NCBI GenBank assembly: GCA_036480335.1
Contig: JAZGGH010000101.1
Coordinates: 62,001 to 126,000 of the forward strand
Direction: 5' to 3'
From: JAZGER01 sp036480335
GTDB taxonomy: Bacteria > Pseudomonadota > Gammaproteobacteria > DSM-19610
Length of the DNA: 64,000 bases
Positions 53,536 to 63,053 of the stretch are shown piece after piece. Position numbers and translations under genes: made by a program. How positions within the stretch are numbered: the stretch's first letter is position 1; each line of letters begins with the position of its first letter. The notes under the pieces were generated by a model. It did not search any database and was not told where the DNA came from. It saw nothing but the letters and a program-made list of their open reading frames with translations.

Positions 53536-55362
53536 ATGAAATTTTTATCCGTTGCCGGTTCATCCGGTGTTTTACTTCCTTTTGCGTTTGTTTCTTCGTT
53601 TGTTTCATTTCAATCCATTGCCGCTGATGAACTCGAAGAAGTTGTTGTTACAGCAAACCGGATAGCGCGCAGCGTTGATGCAACCCTGACACCAGTCACC
53701 GTAATTACTCGTGAGGATATCCAGAAATATCAGGCAACCCAGCTTACGGATGTGTTAAGACGTGTGCCAGGCCTTAATATCACCAATAGCGGTGGTAGCG
53801 GTAAAGTCAGCTCGGCCTTTTTTCGCGGCACTAACTCAGGCCATGTGCTGGTGTTGATTGATGGTGTTCGCCACGGTTCTGCAACCGTAGGTGCTACGGC
53901 TTTTGAACATATTCCTCTTGATCAGATTGAACGCATTGAAATCGTTCGCGGACCACGTTCCAGCTTGTATGGTTCGGAAGCCATTGGGGGTGTTATTCAG
54001 ATATTCACCCGCAAGGGTGGCAAAGGTTTTCAGCCGTCTCTGGAATTTGTAACGGGGAGTCATTCTAGCATACAGGCCAGGGCAAATGTGTCTGGCGGCG
54101 ATCAATCAAGCTGGTATAACCTGAATCTTCAGGGAGAAAAAACCAATGCTATTGATAGCTGTAATTCTACCACGGCAGGGTGTTTTGCTGATGAGCCAGA
54201 CAAGGATGGTTATCGTCGTACCAGTTTTTCAGTACATGCCGGGCGTAGATTAAGTGATTCACTGGTTGGAGATTTCAGCTTCACACATGCAAAAGGGTTT
54301 ACTGAATTTGATGGTGATTTTCAAAATCAGTCGAAGGTGTTGCAGCAGGTTATCAGTGGAAAACTCGCCTATGAACTAAACGATCAAGTTAATCTAAGTT
54401 TGCAACTTGGTCGCTCACGCGATGAAAGTGACAATTTCAAAGACAAGGTTCCTGCGGGTCGTTTTGACAACCAACGTGATACGGTAACCTTGTTGGCTGA
54501 TATCGGCATGACAGAAAATCAGACGTTGTTATTCGGTCTTGACTGGTATGAAGATCAGGTCGACAGCACTACTGATTATGATGAAAAGGCGCGTGATAAT
54601 CAGGCAGTATTTGCCAGTTATGCGGGGGAATTCGGTAATACCTTGCTGGAAGCCTCGCTGCGCTATGATGACAATGAACAGTTCGGGGATACCACCACGG
54701 GTGCCATCGCTATCGGTCAGCACATCACTGATGACATCACCATCAAGGCTTCATATGGCACGGCTTTCAAGGCGCCCACATTCAACCAGCTCTATTTTCC
54801 GGGTTTTGGTAATGCTGATCTTGATCCCGAAGAAAGTGAAAACCTGGAGCTGGGGATTGACGGAAAAATGGACAGTGGCCGTTGGGAAGTAAATCTGTTC
54901 CAGAACGATATTGAAAATCTGATTGCTGGTTTTCCGGTTAACAATGTTGGCAAGGTGCGCATTCGTGGCCTGGAAGCTATTATCAATACTCAGTTGATGG
55001 GTGTTGATGTGGCAGTCAATGTGACCGTACAGGAGCCAGAAGTTCGTACGGGTCAGTCTTCCGGCAAACAGTTAATTGAACGTCCTGAAAAACTATTCAA
55101 TCTGGATATGGATCGCCGCTTTGGGAAATGGAGTCTGGGGGCGACGGCACATGCCGAATCAAAGCGTTATTCCGATGCAGCTAACTCCGATGAGCTTGAT
55201 AGTTTTACTACAGTTGATGTGCGTACTGCCTATCAATTTGCCAAAGACTGGCGGCTGTCATTGTCGTTGAATAATGTGCTGGACGAAGAATATGCCACGA
55301 AGAAAGGGTATAATCAGGATGGCAGGAATGCTCTTGTGAGTGTCCGTTTTGCGCCTGACTAA
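53536..55362 (+). CDS. btuB: TonB-dependent vitamin B12 receptor (BtuB-like)
   Basis: The 608-aa outer-membrane receptor has a signal peptide ending near FQSIAA, a TonB box (DELEEVVVTANR), a plug domain (LTDVLRRVPGLNI, DQIERIEIVRGPRSSLYGSEAIGGVI) and a 22-strand barrel. The length matches BtuB (594 aa mature in E. coli). The riboswitch upstream supports cobalamin as ligand. The ribosome site is AGGAG. No btuFCD genes are in the window. Confidence 0.93.
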   Translation: MKFLSVAGSSGVLLPFAFVSSFVSFQSIAADELEEVVVTANRIARSVDATLTPVTVITREDIQKYQATQLTDVLRRVPGLNITNSGGSGKVSSAFFRGTNSGHVLVLIDGVRHGSATVGATAFEHIPLDQIERIEIVRGPRSSLYGSEAIGGVIQIFTRKGGKGFQPSLEFVTGSHSSIQARANVSGGDQSSWYNLNLQGEKTNAIDSCNSTTAGCFADEPDKDGYRRTSFSVHAGRRLSDSLVGDFSFTHAKGFTEFDGDFQNQSKVLQQVISGKLAYELNDQVNLSLQLGRSRDESDNFKDKVPAGRFDNQRDTVTLLADIGMTENQTLLFGLDWYEDQVDSTTDYDEKARDNQAVFASYAGEFGNTLLEASLRYDDNEQFGDTTTGAIAIGQHITDDITIKASYGTAFKAPTFNQLYFPGFGNADLDPEESENLELGIDGKMDSGRWEVNLFQNDIENLIAGFPVNNVGKVRIRGLEAIINTQLMGVDVAVNVTVQEPEVRTGQSSGKQLIERPEKLFNLDMDRRFGKWSLGATAHAESKRYSDAANSDELDSFTTVDVRTAYQFAKDWRLSLSLNNVLDEEYATKKGYNQDGRNALVSVRFAPD

Positions 55363-55370
55363 GTTTGAAC

Positions 55371-55455
55371 GCCCTTCATGTCCAAGTCTGTTTTTTGGCT
55401 TCGGGTACGCAAACTAGCGTACAGGCACCAAAAAACAGACTCGGACATGAAGGGC
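55371..55455. terminator. 85-bp long inverted repeat between btuB and arsM
   Basis: Arms 55371-55398 and 55428-55455 pair over about 28 bp with one mismatch, including a T6/A6 stretch. An inner repeat GTACGC-N6-GCGTAC closes the loop. The two flanking genes are convergent, so a bidirectional terminator is plausible. Confidence 0.65.
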
Positions 55456-55550
55456 TTATATCGCAGGACACCGTATTCATATCTACAATAGTAGGGTGGA
55501 TCAAGCTTGCGGATCTACGCGTGATTTAAAGAGCGGTATGTGTTGGAATA

Positions 55551-56603
55551 TTAACAGCAACCACCACCATCTAACCCTAAATGACTATCCCTAATATCAA
55601 AAGGCAATGCCGTACCGCACCCAGCAAATATTCCATAATGCGTATCCTGATTGCCGATAAATTCAAAATGCTCCCGAAACCGCGTCTCATGTAACATCTG
55701 CCAGGTATTACCGCAGACAGGAAATACCCGACCACGCTCAATACTGTGATGTTTATCCAGATTAAAGCGATCAGGGTGATGAGGGACAGTACCGCGATAA
55801 ACAACCGCCTGGCCGTAATCCTCGCAGTGGTTTTCTAGCGAAGGCAACTTGAACAGCCGGTATGTTGCTGAGTAAAAATTGATATGCCCAATTTTTGCTT
55901 CAATTTGCTGATTATCAATCGCCAACGGCCGATCTTCAACCAGACGCGGATCTGCAAAGCCTGCAGCTTTGGCAAGATTCAGGAAATCATTCCAGTAGAG
56001 TGCGCCTGAAAGGCATTCGCCATAGAGTACCGGGTCAGAGATCAGCGCTTCCGGTATACGACGATCCGCATACACATCAGAGAAATACAATTCGCCGCCC
56101 GGTTTTAACAGGCGAAAGGCTTCTCTCAATACCGCCGGTTTATCCGGCGACAGGTTGATCACACAATTTGAAACAATAATATCAAAACTGTTATCGGCCA
56201 GATTCAGTTCATCAAGTCGTTCGATATAGCCTTTCAGAAAAAGGGTGTTTGCAGTGTCATAGCCAAATTTATCACGATGATAATCTACATGACGCTGGGC
56301 TACTTCCAGTTGTTCATCGGTCATATCGACACCGACGACCGAACCCTCCGCGCCAACCAGGTGTGCCAGTGCATAACAGTCTCGACCAGAACCACAGCCC
56401 AGATCAAGGATGCTAGCTCCCTGAAGGCATTGCGGCGCTACCAGACCGCATCCATAATAACGCGAGAGCACTTCATCGTGTATCAGCGACAGAGTGGTTT
56501 TTAAATGCATCGGCAGATGGGTATCGGTGCAGCAGGCATCCGTTTTTAAATCTTCAGATCCCTGTAGAGTTTTACCATAATAATCTTTCACTTCATCATA
56601 CAC
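55551..56603 (-). CDS. arsM: arsenite methyltransferase (ArsM-like)
   Basis: The 350-aa SAM-dependent methyltransferase has the motif DLGCGSGRDCYALAHLVGA and post-motifs DMTDEQLEVAQRHVDYH and PGGELYFSDVYADRR. Cysteines suited to bind As(III) appear in DACCTDT, VSNCVINLS and GECLSGA, and the C-terminus ends GGGCC. Members methylate arsenite to volatile species. The start is GTG with GGAG 11 bases before. No arsR or arsB lies nearby. Confidence 0.85.
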   Translation of the reverse strand: MYDEVKDYYGKTLQGSEDLKTDACCTDTHLPMHLKTTLSLIHDEVLSRYYGCGLVAPQCLQGASILDLGCGSGRDCYALAHLVGAEGSVVGVDMTDEQLEVAQRHVDYHRDKFGYDTANTLFLKGYIERLDELNLADNSFDIIVSNCVINLSPDKPAVLREAFRLLKPGGELYFSDVYADRRIPEALISDPVLYGECLSGALYWNDFLNLAKAAGFADPRLVEDRPLAIDNQQIEAKIGHINFYSATYRLFKLPSLENHCEDYGQAVVYRGTVPHHPDRFNLDKHHSIERGRVFPVCGNTWQMLHETRFREHFEFIGNQDTHYGIFAGCGTALPFDIRDSHLGLDGGGCC

Positions 56604-56807
56604 AGCGATCTATCTCCGAGTAAATGCGATTAGCAATAGTATAGCAACAATGTGATAGCCAGATGATGCTGTTACTACAATGGCAAGCAATACTCAATCT
56701 GTCTCCTGATACCAACAAAAATATACGCAAAGCATACGTATTGATCACCGCTTTAAGCTGTTACTATTATTCACAGTCATTCAATCTAACTCTGGAGATT
56801 TCTTTCC

Positions 56808-59102
56808 ATGTCGAAGATCCAGTCTTGCAAACCCAGACAACTGTTGGCTATCTGTTTACTGGTATGGCTATGTGGCTATAGCCTAATAGCTTCGGCGGAA
56901 AAAACAGATCTGGACACACTGGCAAAATCTCTTGATCAGATCGAACAGCAGCTGGATCTGGAAAGCATCAATAAAAATGAGCTGGATGACTGGAGCAAAA
57001 TCAGCGGCAATGCCGAAACGGCTGCCGCTACCTGTGTCAGCGAACGGGAAACAGAACTTGCAACCTTGCAAAAAAATATAGATAGCCTGGGTGAGCCGGT
57101 AGAAGGTGAATCGGCAGACGTTACCAGTAAGCGCAAGGAGGTTGCACAACAGATAACCCAGGTAGAAAAAGCGCTTTCCAGTTGTCGTCTGCTGGCGCTG
57201 CGTGGCGAGGAACTTTCAAACCGTATCAATGCGGTTAACAAGGCGACACTGGCGAAACAACTGCTCGCCAAAAGGCCGGATATGCTGACGCTGTTGGTTG
57301 CTAACCTCAAACAGCCGGGTGCCGTACTGCAAGGTTTCAAGTTGTATCTGACTCAGGGTACAGGCATCAAGGTTTTTACCTGGAATGAATGGGCATTCGG
57401 TCTCGGTTTACTGTTTCTGTTGCTACTGTTTGCTTTATGGTTACGTAAACGCTTTACTCTAAAACTTGCGAACCTGCACTGGCAGGATGATTTTTCTGGG
57501 CGTTTTGCCCAGGCCCTGTTAAGCACGGCAAACCATTATTTTCCGCATTTACTGGTATCAGGTGTGGCTGCCAGACTGGTCTATTATGTCACCAGTGATA
57601 TGCCATCCCGACCTTTTGTCAGTTTTGTTGCGCTGGCAGTGGCCGCCTATTTTCTGTTTATAACCAACATCCGTTTCCTGTTCTCACCCTATCCACCGGC
57701 TAAATCCTTCCTGCCGCTAACGCCGGAAATTGCCCGCGGCCTGAATCGGCGTCTGATCGTGCTGGCATTGCTGTCGTTGATTGGCTATCTGGCATTTTAT
57801 ACTCCGCTGTCGCATCAGGTTGCAGACACCCCATTATTGTTTGCGCGCGGACTTTTTTCGTTATTAATGGTGCTGAATATTGTCTGGGCGCTGTGGTTAC
57901 TGTTCCGTTCGCCTAAACTGACCGAAATTCGCTGGATCATCATTGGTGTTATTTTGATTATTGTCCTGTCGCTGGTTGCGGAATGGCTAGGCTATCGAAA
58001 CCTGGCCTATGCCACTCGACAAACGGTGATTGGCAGTTTGCTTATATTTGGCATTGCTCTGATTCTGAGCCGCGTGTTTCGCGGGTTGTTTGATGCTATT
58101 GATGAAGGCGCTTATGCATGGAGCCAGAATCTCAGGCAGGTTTTGTCGGTGCGCGATGAAGGGCCTTTTCCAGGCATTATCTGGTTACGGCTTGCGACCG
58201 GTGTGCTTATCTGGATGGGTTTTGTGCTGTCCATAATGAAACTGTTTGATGTTTCTGATGACGTCATTGCTAATCTGAAAAATCTCGTTATCAACGGTTT
58301 TGAAATTGGCACCATCAAACTCACTCCGATACGTCTTTTCTGGGCTGCGATCAGTTTTGCCATGTTGTTGGCATTCAGTGGCTGGGTACGTTCCCGGCTG
58401 GATCAGCGCTGGTTACAGAAAACCCGTATGGACCGGGGGGCGCGAGAAGCCATGGTAACCATTTCCGGTTACCTGATGGTAGGCATTGCTGCGCTGGTAT
58501 CGTTGGGAATAGCCGGCCTGAACTTCAGTAACCTGGCCATTATTGCCGGTGCTTTGTCTGTCGGTATCGGTTTTGGTTTGCAGAATATCGTTAATAACTT
58601 TGTTTCCGGTTTGATATTACTGTTTGAACGTCCGATTAAAACCGGCGACTGGGTTGTGATAGGGGAAACAGAGGGCTATGTAAAACGCATCCGCATACGT
58701 GCCACCCAGATTCAGACCTTTGATCGTTCTGATGTGATCGTTCCAAACTCTGAACTGATTTCAAAACAGGTCACCAACTGGATGCTACAAAGCCCGCGTG
58801 GCCGGGTTAAAGTGCCGGTAGGCGTTGCCTATGGCAGTGATACCAGCAAAGTACGGGATATTCTTCTCAAGGTAGCAGATGAACATCCACGCATTATTCA
58901 GGATAGCTTTTCTCCAAAGCCCAAGGTCCTGTTCCGAGCCTTTGGCGACAGCTCACTGAATTTTGAATTGCGGGTTTTCATCTATAACATTGATGAACGA
59001 ATCAATGTGATCAGTGATCTCAATTTTGCTATCGACAGCGCATTCCGGGAAGCAGGTATTGAAATCCCATTTCCGCAGCGTGATGTACATATGCGCGATT
59101 GA
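56808..59102 (+). CDS. MscS-family mechanosensitive channel, large
   Basis: The 764-aa protein has a signal peptide, a periplasmic coiled coil (about residues 30-150) and about 11 membrane helices. The MscS core FSNLAIIAGALSVGIGFGLQNIVNNF is at about 590-615, with the pore helix and a beta domain (GDWVVIGETEGYVKRIRIRATQIQTFDRSDVIVPNSELIS). It opens under membrane tension to protect against osmotic shock. Its length resembles MscK-like/YbdG-type large members. Confidence 0.9.
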   Translation: MSKIQSCKPRQLLAICLLVWLCGYSLIASAEKTDLDTLAKSLDQIEQQLDLESINKNELDDWSKISGNAETAAATCVSERETELATLQKNIDSLGEPVEGESADVTSKRKEVAQQITQVEKALSSCRLLALRGEELSNRINAVNKATLAKQLLAKRPDMLTLLVANLKQPGAVLQGFKLYLTQGTGIKVFTWNEWAFGLGLLFLLLLFALWLRKRFTLKLANLHWQDDFSGRFAQALLSTANHYFPHLLVSGVAARLVYYVTSDMPSRPFVSFVALAVAAYFLFITNIRFLFSPYPPAKSFLPLTPEIARGLNRRLIVLALLSLIGYLAFYTPLSHQVADTPLLFARGLFSLLMVLNIVWALWLLFRSPKLTEIRWIIIGVILIIVLSLVAEWLGYRNLAYATRQTVIGSLLIFGIALILSRVFRGLFDAIDEGAYAWSQNLRQVLSVRDEGPFPGIIWLRLATGVLIWMGFVLSIMKLFDVSDDVIANLKNLVINGFEIGTIKLTPIRLFWAAISFAMLLAFSGWVRSRLDQRWLQKTRMDRGAREAMVTISGYLMVGIAALVSLGIAGLNFSNLAIIAGALSVGIGFGLQNIVNNFVSGLILLFERPIKTGDWVVIGETEGYVKRIRIRATQIQTFDRSDVIVPNSELISKQVTNWMLQSPRGRVKVPVGVAYGSDTSKVRDILLKVADEHPRIIQDSFSPKPKVLFRAFGDSSLNFELRVFIYNIDERINVISDLNFAIDSAFREAGIEIPFPQRDVHMRD

Positions 59103-59108
59103 GCGATG

Positions 59109-60389
59109 TTACATCCAGTGATGCCGTAACCGCACAGTAGCACCCATACGCTCAAAGATTTTCACCAGGCCATAGATGGTTCGGTTATGGAATATAAACT
59201 CCTGATTTATATCATCCGCTTTAAAAGCGCTGTTGAGGTTTTGTATCACCGCTTTACCCTGTTGTGAATAAGTCGCATGTTTGCCAAAGTCAAAGCTGTC
59301 AGTTTTAAATGGCAGGGCAAGCCATTGGCCGAAAGGTTGCAGAACTCTTTGATAGAGCTCTGCATTAAAAGGCTCAATCGACATACCCAGATTTTTGTAG
59401 GCGCTGAAAAGCGCCTCGGCATCATCATTAATATAGGCACGTAGCAGGTCAGGGAAGACAGCGGTAGACTGTTCAGACAGTTTGCGAGTGCAACCAAAGT
59501 CAAGCACGCTGACAGAGCCGTCTTCATGGAACAGATAATTGCCAGGGTTTGGGTCGGCATGCAGATGGCACAGATCTTGTGATGTATGCACAAAGAAATC
59601 ATAAAGTAATTGTGCGGCTTTGTTTCGTGTTGCGCGCGATGGCTGCGTAGCCAGCCAGTCATGCAGATGGTATCCCTGAAAATACTCTGTCGTCAGAACG
59701 TGCTGACTGCTCAGTTCAGGATAAACAAGAGGGATATTGATGCCACTGAGTGTGACGTTTTGCCGAAACCATTGAGTATTTCTGGCTTCCATACAATAGT
59801 CGACTTCTTCCTTCAAGCGCGATTCAATTTCTTGCAGAGATCGCAGCAAGAGTCGCGTATCTGGCAGTCCACGGGCGAGGGTACGCATGATAGCCAGATC
59901 ACTTTCAATCGAAACGCCAATACCCGGATACTGAACTTTTACCGCCAGCTTATCGCCGTTACTGTGCGTTGCCCTATGAACCTGACCAAGACTGGCGGCA
60001 GCAAATGCCTGGGGTTCAAACTGTGCGAACAGTTTTTCCGGCGATTTGTTGAATGCGTTCATGATGAGTTTGCGCACCAGAACGCGATTAAGTGGCGGTA
60101 CCCGGTAGAAAGACTTTTCTAACTCTTGAAGATAGGCGTCAGGCAGTAGCCCCTGTTCCATACCGATCATTTGCGCGATTTTTAATGCGGTTCCGCGAAG
60201 TTTTGTGAGCGCTTTAAATAGAATGTCTGCACTTTCATCATTCAGCTTGTGTGTGTTTTTCTGATGTTGTTTGGCAGAAAGAAAAGGGCGCTTTACCTTG
60301 TGTTTCAAATGACCAGCACCCAGTTTCGCTGCTGTTATACCAGCAATGCTACCACGCGCCAGTTTCCCTTTGGGAATTTTAGATGCCAT
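59109..60389 (-). CDS. ABC1/UbiB-type atypical kinase
   Basis: The 426-aa protein has the ABC1 kinase features: the KxGQ-like motif reads LKIAQMIGMEQG, an AAASLGQVHRA loop, LAVKVQYPG with the Lys, HADPNPGNYLF and DFG (LDFGCTRKL). It lacks the C-terminal membrane helices of UbiB, so a role in ubiquinone synthesis is uncertain; it may act on lipids. It is next to the TetR gene with a 6-base gap. Confidence 0.87.
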   Translation of the reverse strand: MASKIPKGKLARGSIAGITAAKLGAGHLKHKVKRPFLSAKQHQKNTHKLNDESADILFKALTKLRGTALKIAQMIGMEQGLLPDAYLQELEKSFYRVPPLNRVLVRKLIMNAFNKSPEKLFAQFEPQAFAAASLGQVHRATHSNGDKLAVKVQYPGIGVSIESDLAIMRTLARGLPDTRLLLRSLQEIESRLKEEVDYCMEARNTQWFRQNVTLSGINIPLVYPELSSQHVLTTEYFQGYHLHDWLATQPSRATRNKAAQLLYDFFVHTSQDLCHLHADPNPGNYLFHEDGSVSVLDFGCTRKLSEQSTAVFPDLLRAYINDDAEALFSAYKNLGMSIEPFNAELYQRVLQPFGQWLALPFKTDSFDFGKHATYSQQGKAVIQNLNSAFKADDINQEFIFHNRTIYGLVKIFERMGATVRLRHHWM

Positions 60390-60395
60390 TGACTT

Positions 60396-61145
60396 TTAGG
60401 TATTTCCTTTATCCATGAAACGGCGCTTTACGCGTTTAGAACCTGTTTGCAATACGGATGAACTGTCCATCATATCACCAAGCTGCGCCATTATATGTGT
60501 ACGGAATAAAAATGAAACCAGATCCTGTAATTTACCCACGACACCCTGATGCAAAATAATCGCAATAATCCCCATGCTCTTATCCACCAGTTGAGAGGTG
60601 TTCGTAAAATCTTCAGAATCATCATTCAGCCAGTAGGCCAGTATGCCTGTTTGATAATCCCAGAACAGGCGTGGCAGAAGATCCTGATAAGGTTGATCGG
60701 GAATTTCCTCGGCATCAATGGCAGCGTCAAGCAGCTCGGTCACAATGCTATTGAATATCTCTTTTGTACTGTTCAGTTGTGTTGCTCCGGCCACAGGGGA
60801 AGCATATATATGTTCAAAGACTTCGTGCAAAAAATCTCTGGCGGGTAGCCAGGTATGTAACTGTATTTCTATACATTGCTGTAATTGTTCCTGCAGGGAG
60901 TATTCATGGAAATCATCAATTTTACCCAGTGCCTCTAAAACCTGTTTTTGTACATATTCACAATAGCCGAATAATAGCGTTTCCTTGGTAGGGAAATAAT
61001 TATAAATAGTCGCATCACTGACACCTGCGCTACGGGAAATTTCACGCATGGATGCTGATCTAAAACCTTTATCTGTAATCACCTCCACCGAGGCCTTGAG
61101 AATGTTTATCCGGGTTTTTATTTTGTCTTTTTCGCTTATCTTCAT
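60396..61145 (-). CDS. TetR family transcriptional regulator
   Basis: The 249-aa regulator has an N-terminal helix-turn-helix (ASMREISRSAGVSDATIYNYF) at about residues 30-50 and a ligand-binding domain with a TetR_C-type fold. It lies upstream of the ABC1 kinase gene in one operon. Two palindromes in its promoter region suggest autoregulation. The ligand is unknown. Confidence 0.9.
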   Translation of the reverse strand: MKISEKDKIKTRINILKASVEVITDKGFRSASMREISRSAGVSDATIYNYFPTKETLLFGYCEYVQKQVLEALGKIDDFHEYSLQEQLQQCIEIQLHTWLPARDFLHEVFEHIYASPVAGATQLNSTKEIFNSIVTELLDAAIDAEEIPDQPYQDLLPRLFWDYQTGILAYWLNDDSEDFTNTSQLVDKSMGIIAIILHQGVVGKLQDLVSFLFRTHIMAQLGDMMDSSSVLQTGSKRVKRRFMDKGNT

Positions 61146-61187
61146 AATTAATGCCTTTAGCCCTGTAATCGTAGCTTACCTTTAATT

Positions 61188-61240
61188 AATGTATAAATAC
61201 TATACATTATAGTTAAATATATGCTACTATATTTATAGTA
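61188..61240. promoter_or_regulatory. two candidate TetR operators
   Basis: Palindrome one is AATGTATA-N5-TATACATT (61188-61208), about 43 bases before the tetR start. Palindrome two is TACTATA-TT-TATAGTA (61225-61240). Both lie in AT-rich DNA that could also contain the promoter. They may be bound by the adjacent TetR protein. Confidence 0.5.
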
Positions 61241-61263
61241 ATTATTTTTATAGGGATTTATCA

Positions 61264-61413
61264 ATGAAAATGCTGATAAATAATACATCAATAATATCTC
61301 CTTTCTTATTGATATTAGTACAAAAAATAAAAACCTATGCGTGTAATTACCAGGTCGAAGAGTTTGGAGTACATAAGCATAAAGTTTTGTTGGCTTCGGA
61401 CGTAATGAAATAA
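61264..61413 (+). CDS. possible 49-aa ORF, weak support
   Basis: ATG 61264 has AGGGA about 9 bases upstream. The 49-aa translation (MKMLINNTSIISPFLLILVQ and onward) has a short hydrophobic N-terminus but no recognisable family. It lies between the TetR operators and the outer-membrane protein gene. It may be chance; the gap of 300 bases otherwise holds no gene. Confidence 0.25.
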   Translation: MKMLINNTSIISPFLLILVQKIKTYACNYQVEEFGVHKHKVLLASDVMK

Positions 61414-61445
61414 ATTTATCTATTTAATATATTTAGGAGAACAAC

Positions 61446-61988
61446 ATGGTAAAAAACACATTGATTTTTGCGGCCTTGCTTTTGCTATTCACTGCTGGCA
61501 CGGCAAGTGCTGAGGGAATGTATGCTGGGTTTAAATACAGAAAGATTCAAGGAGAGAATTTAGTATTTTTCAGGTCTAACGATGACCTGGATGAGTCTGC
61601 CGCTACAGCCGGGGTGCTACTTGGCTATAGTCTGATTTCCAAGCACTGGGTAAGACTGGCCGTGGAAGCTGAATTTTCCAAATCAATTGCAAGCGGTGAC
61701 TTCCATAACACACCCAATAATGAATGGGAAATAGATACGCAAACAATCTATGGTGTGTTTACATTTGGTACAAAAGTTTACGGTAAAATCAAGCTGGGTA
61801 GTTCTCGTAATGTGTTAACCCGCCGGGTAGATGGCGTTACTAAAAAACGTGATAACTCAGGCCCAGCTGCAGGTATCGGTATCGGATATAGATTTACGCC
61901 GCGTTTGACGGCTGAAATAGAATCCACCGTGGACTATGGGGGTAAAGATTTCATAGGCACAAGCTTTGGTCTGAATTATCATTTCTAG
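61446..61988 (+). CDS. outer-membrane beta-barrel protein
   Basis: The 180-aa precursor has a signal peptide (MVKNTLIFAALLLLFTAGTA ending at Ser-Ala) and about eight predicted beta-strands. The C-terminus ends in Phe (FGLNYHF), as outer-membrane proteins do. It resembles small OmpA/OmpW-like barrels. The ribosome site is AGGAGAA. The function is unknown. Confidence 0.78.
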   Translation: MVKNTLIFAALLLLFTAGTASAEGMYAGFKYRKIQGENLVFFRSNDDLDESAATAGVLLGYSLISKHWVRLAVEAEFSKSIASGDFHNTPNNEWEIDTQTIYGVFTFGTKVYGKIKLGSSRNVLTRRVDGVTKKRDNSGPAAGIGIGYRFTPRLTAEIESTVDYGGKDFIGTSFGLNYHF

Positions 61989-62144
61989 CTTTCAATATAC
62001 CCAATGATGAGGATCACGAAGTCATTGAGTTGTTTAATCAGGACTTGTGAGTAGATGCCAGTCCATATGTATCGGTGTCAATATTTTTGATATCCTTAGA
62101 CAAGTTAAGGTAATCAATTAAGTATATATGGAGAAGAATCAGTT

Positions 62145-62900
62145 ATGAGTATCAAAACATCTGTTAGTCTGGCTATACCGTGCCTCGCCATATTTCTGTT
62201 TAGCCCGGTACAGGCCAGCCTCTTTCACTATACGATGTCGGGCGAGTTTAATTTCTCGAATATCGAAATAAACGACAGCCCTTATTCTGAATCCGGTGAG
62301 GGCTATTCAGGTGCTGCACCGGATGTCCAGGTCGGTTCACAGTTCTCGCTCAGTTTCACACTGGATGACAGTAAAACTGCTAACACCTCGAACGACACGC
62401 AATTTCCAGATGCAATTTCAAATCTGGAACTCTCTCTTTTCGATTATGATGAAAATCCGTACTCCGTTTCCGTTACGCCTCTAGCAATAGTTCAACAGAA
62501 TCAGCCCGGCTATGACGCCTGGTTTGTAGCCATTTCGTCTGATAATGTACCTGGGCAGGTTGGTGATGCGCTTGTGAATAGTCAAAACCTCCCTTTTCTG
62601 GGGCTTGCTCTCAGTCTGCTGGATAGCGAGAATCTTTTATCAGGAACAGATCTGCAAGCATTTGACGACAATCAATTTTCTCAGCCAGGTGACTTCGCCA
62701 GGTTATCGATGACCTGGCTGTTCGATCCAATTCCGTTCATCGATCCTCCTGGTGCAGATAAAATATTCCTTCAGGTAGACGGTTCAGTAAACACGAATAC
62801 GATTCAACGTACAGCCGTTGTCCCACTTCCGGCCTCAATCTGGCTCTTTGGATCGGCTATCGTGGGTTTAATTGGCCTGTCGCGACGTAAAACAGCTTAA
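62145..62900 (+). CDS. PEP-CTERM sorting-domain protein
   Basis: The 251-aa protein has an N-terminal signal peptide (ending VQASLF) and a C-terminal PEP-CTERM-like tail VPLPASIWLFGSAIVGLIGL followed by SRRK. This tail is recognised by an exosortase and is associated with extracellular polysaccharide. The middle part is unknown. No exosortase gene is in the window. The ribosome site is GGAG. Confidence 0.85.
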   Translation: MSIKTSVSLAIPCLAIFLFSPVQASLFHYTMSGEFNFSNIEINDSPYSESGEGYSGAAPDVQVGSQFSLSFTLDDSKTANTSNDTQFPDAISNLELSLFDYDENPYSVSVTPLAIVQQNQPGYDAWFVAISSDNVPGQVGDALVNSQNLPFLGLALSLLDSENLLSGTDLQAFDDNQFSQPGDFARLSMTWLFDPIPFIDPPGADKIFLQVDGSVNTNTIQRTAVVPLPASIWLFGSAIVGLIGLSRRKTA

Positions 62901-62917
62901 AGTTACCTCTAATCTGG

Positions 62918-62973
62918 AACCTCTGATGAATTCGGGCGAATCTGTTTCGTCCGGAGCATCAGAGGTTTTTTTA
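62918..62973 (+). terminator. intrinsic terminator after the PEP-CTERM gene
   Basis: An 11-bp perfect stem (62918-62928 with 62957-62967) is followed by T7. The loop holds imperfect inner pairing (TTCGGGCGAA). Its arm sequence is shared with the MITE-like element at 47419. Confidence 0.85.
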
Positions 62974-63053
62974 TATTCGAGCGAAAAAAATTAACCCGTT
63001 TTACTGCTTGCTGCGTTTATTACATTGAACCAACAATAAACTCAGGAGTACGT

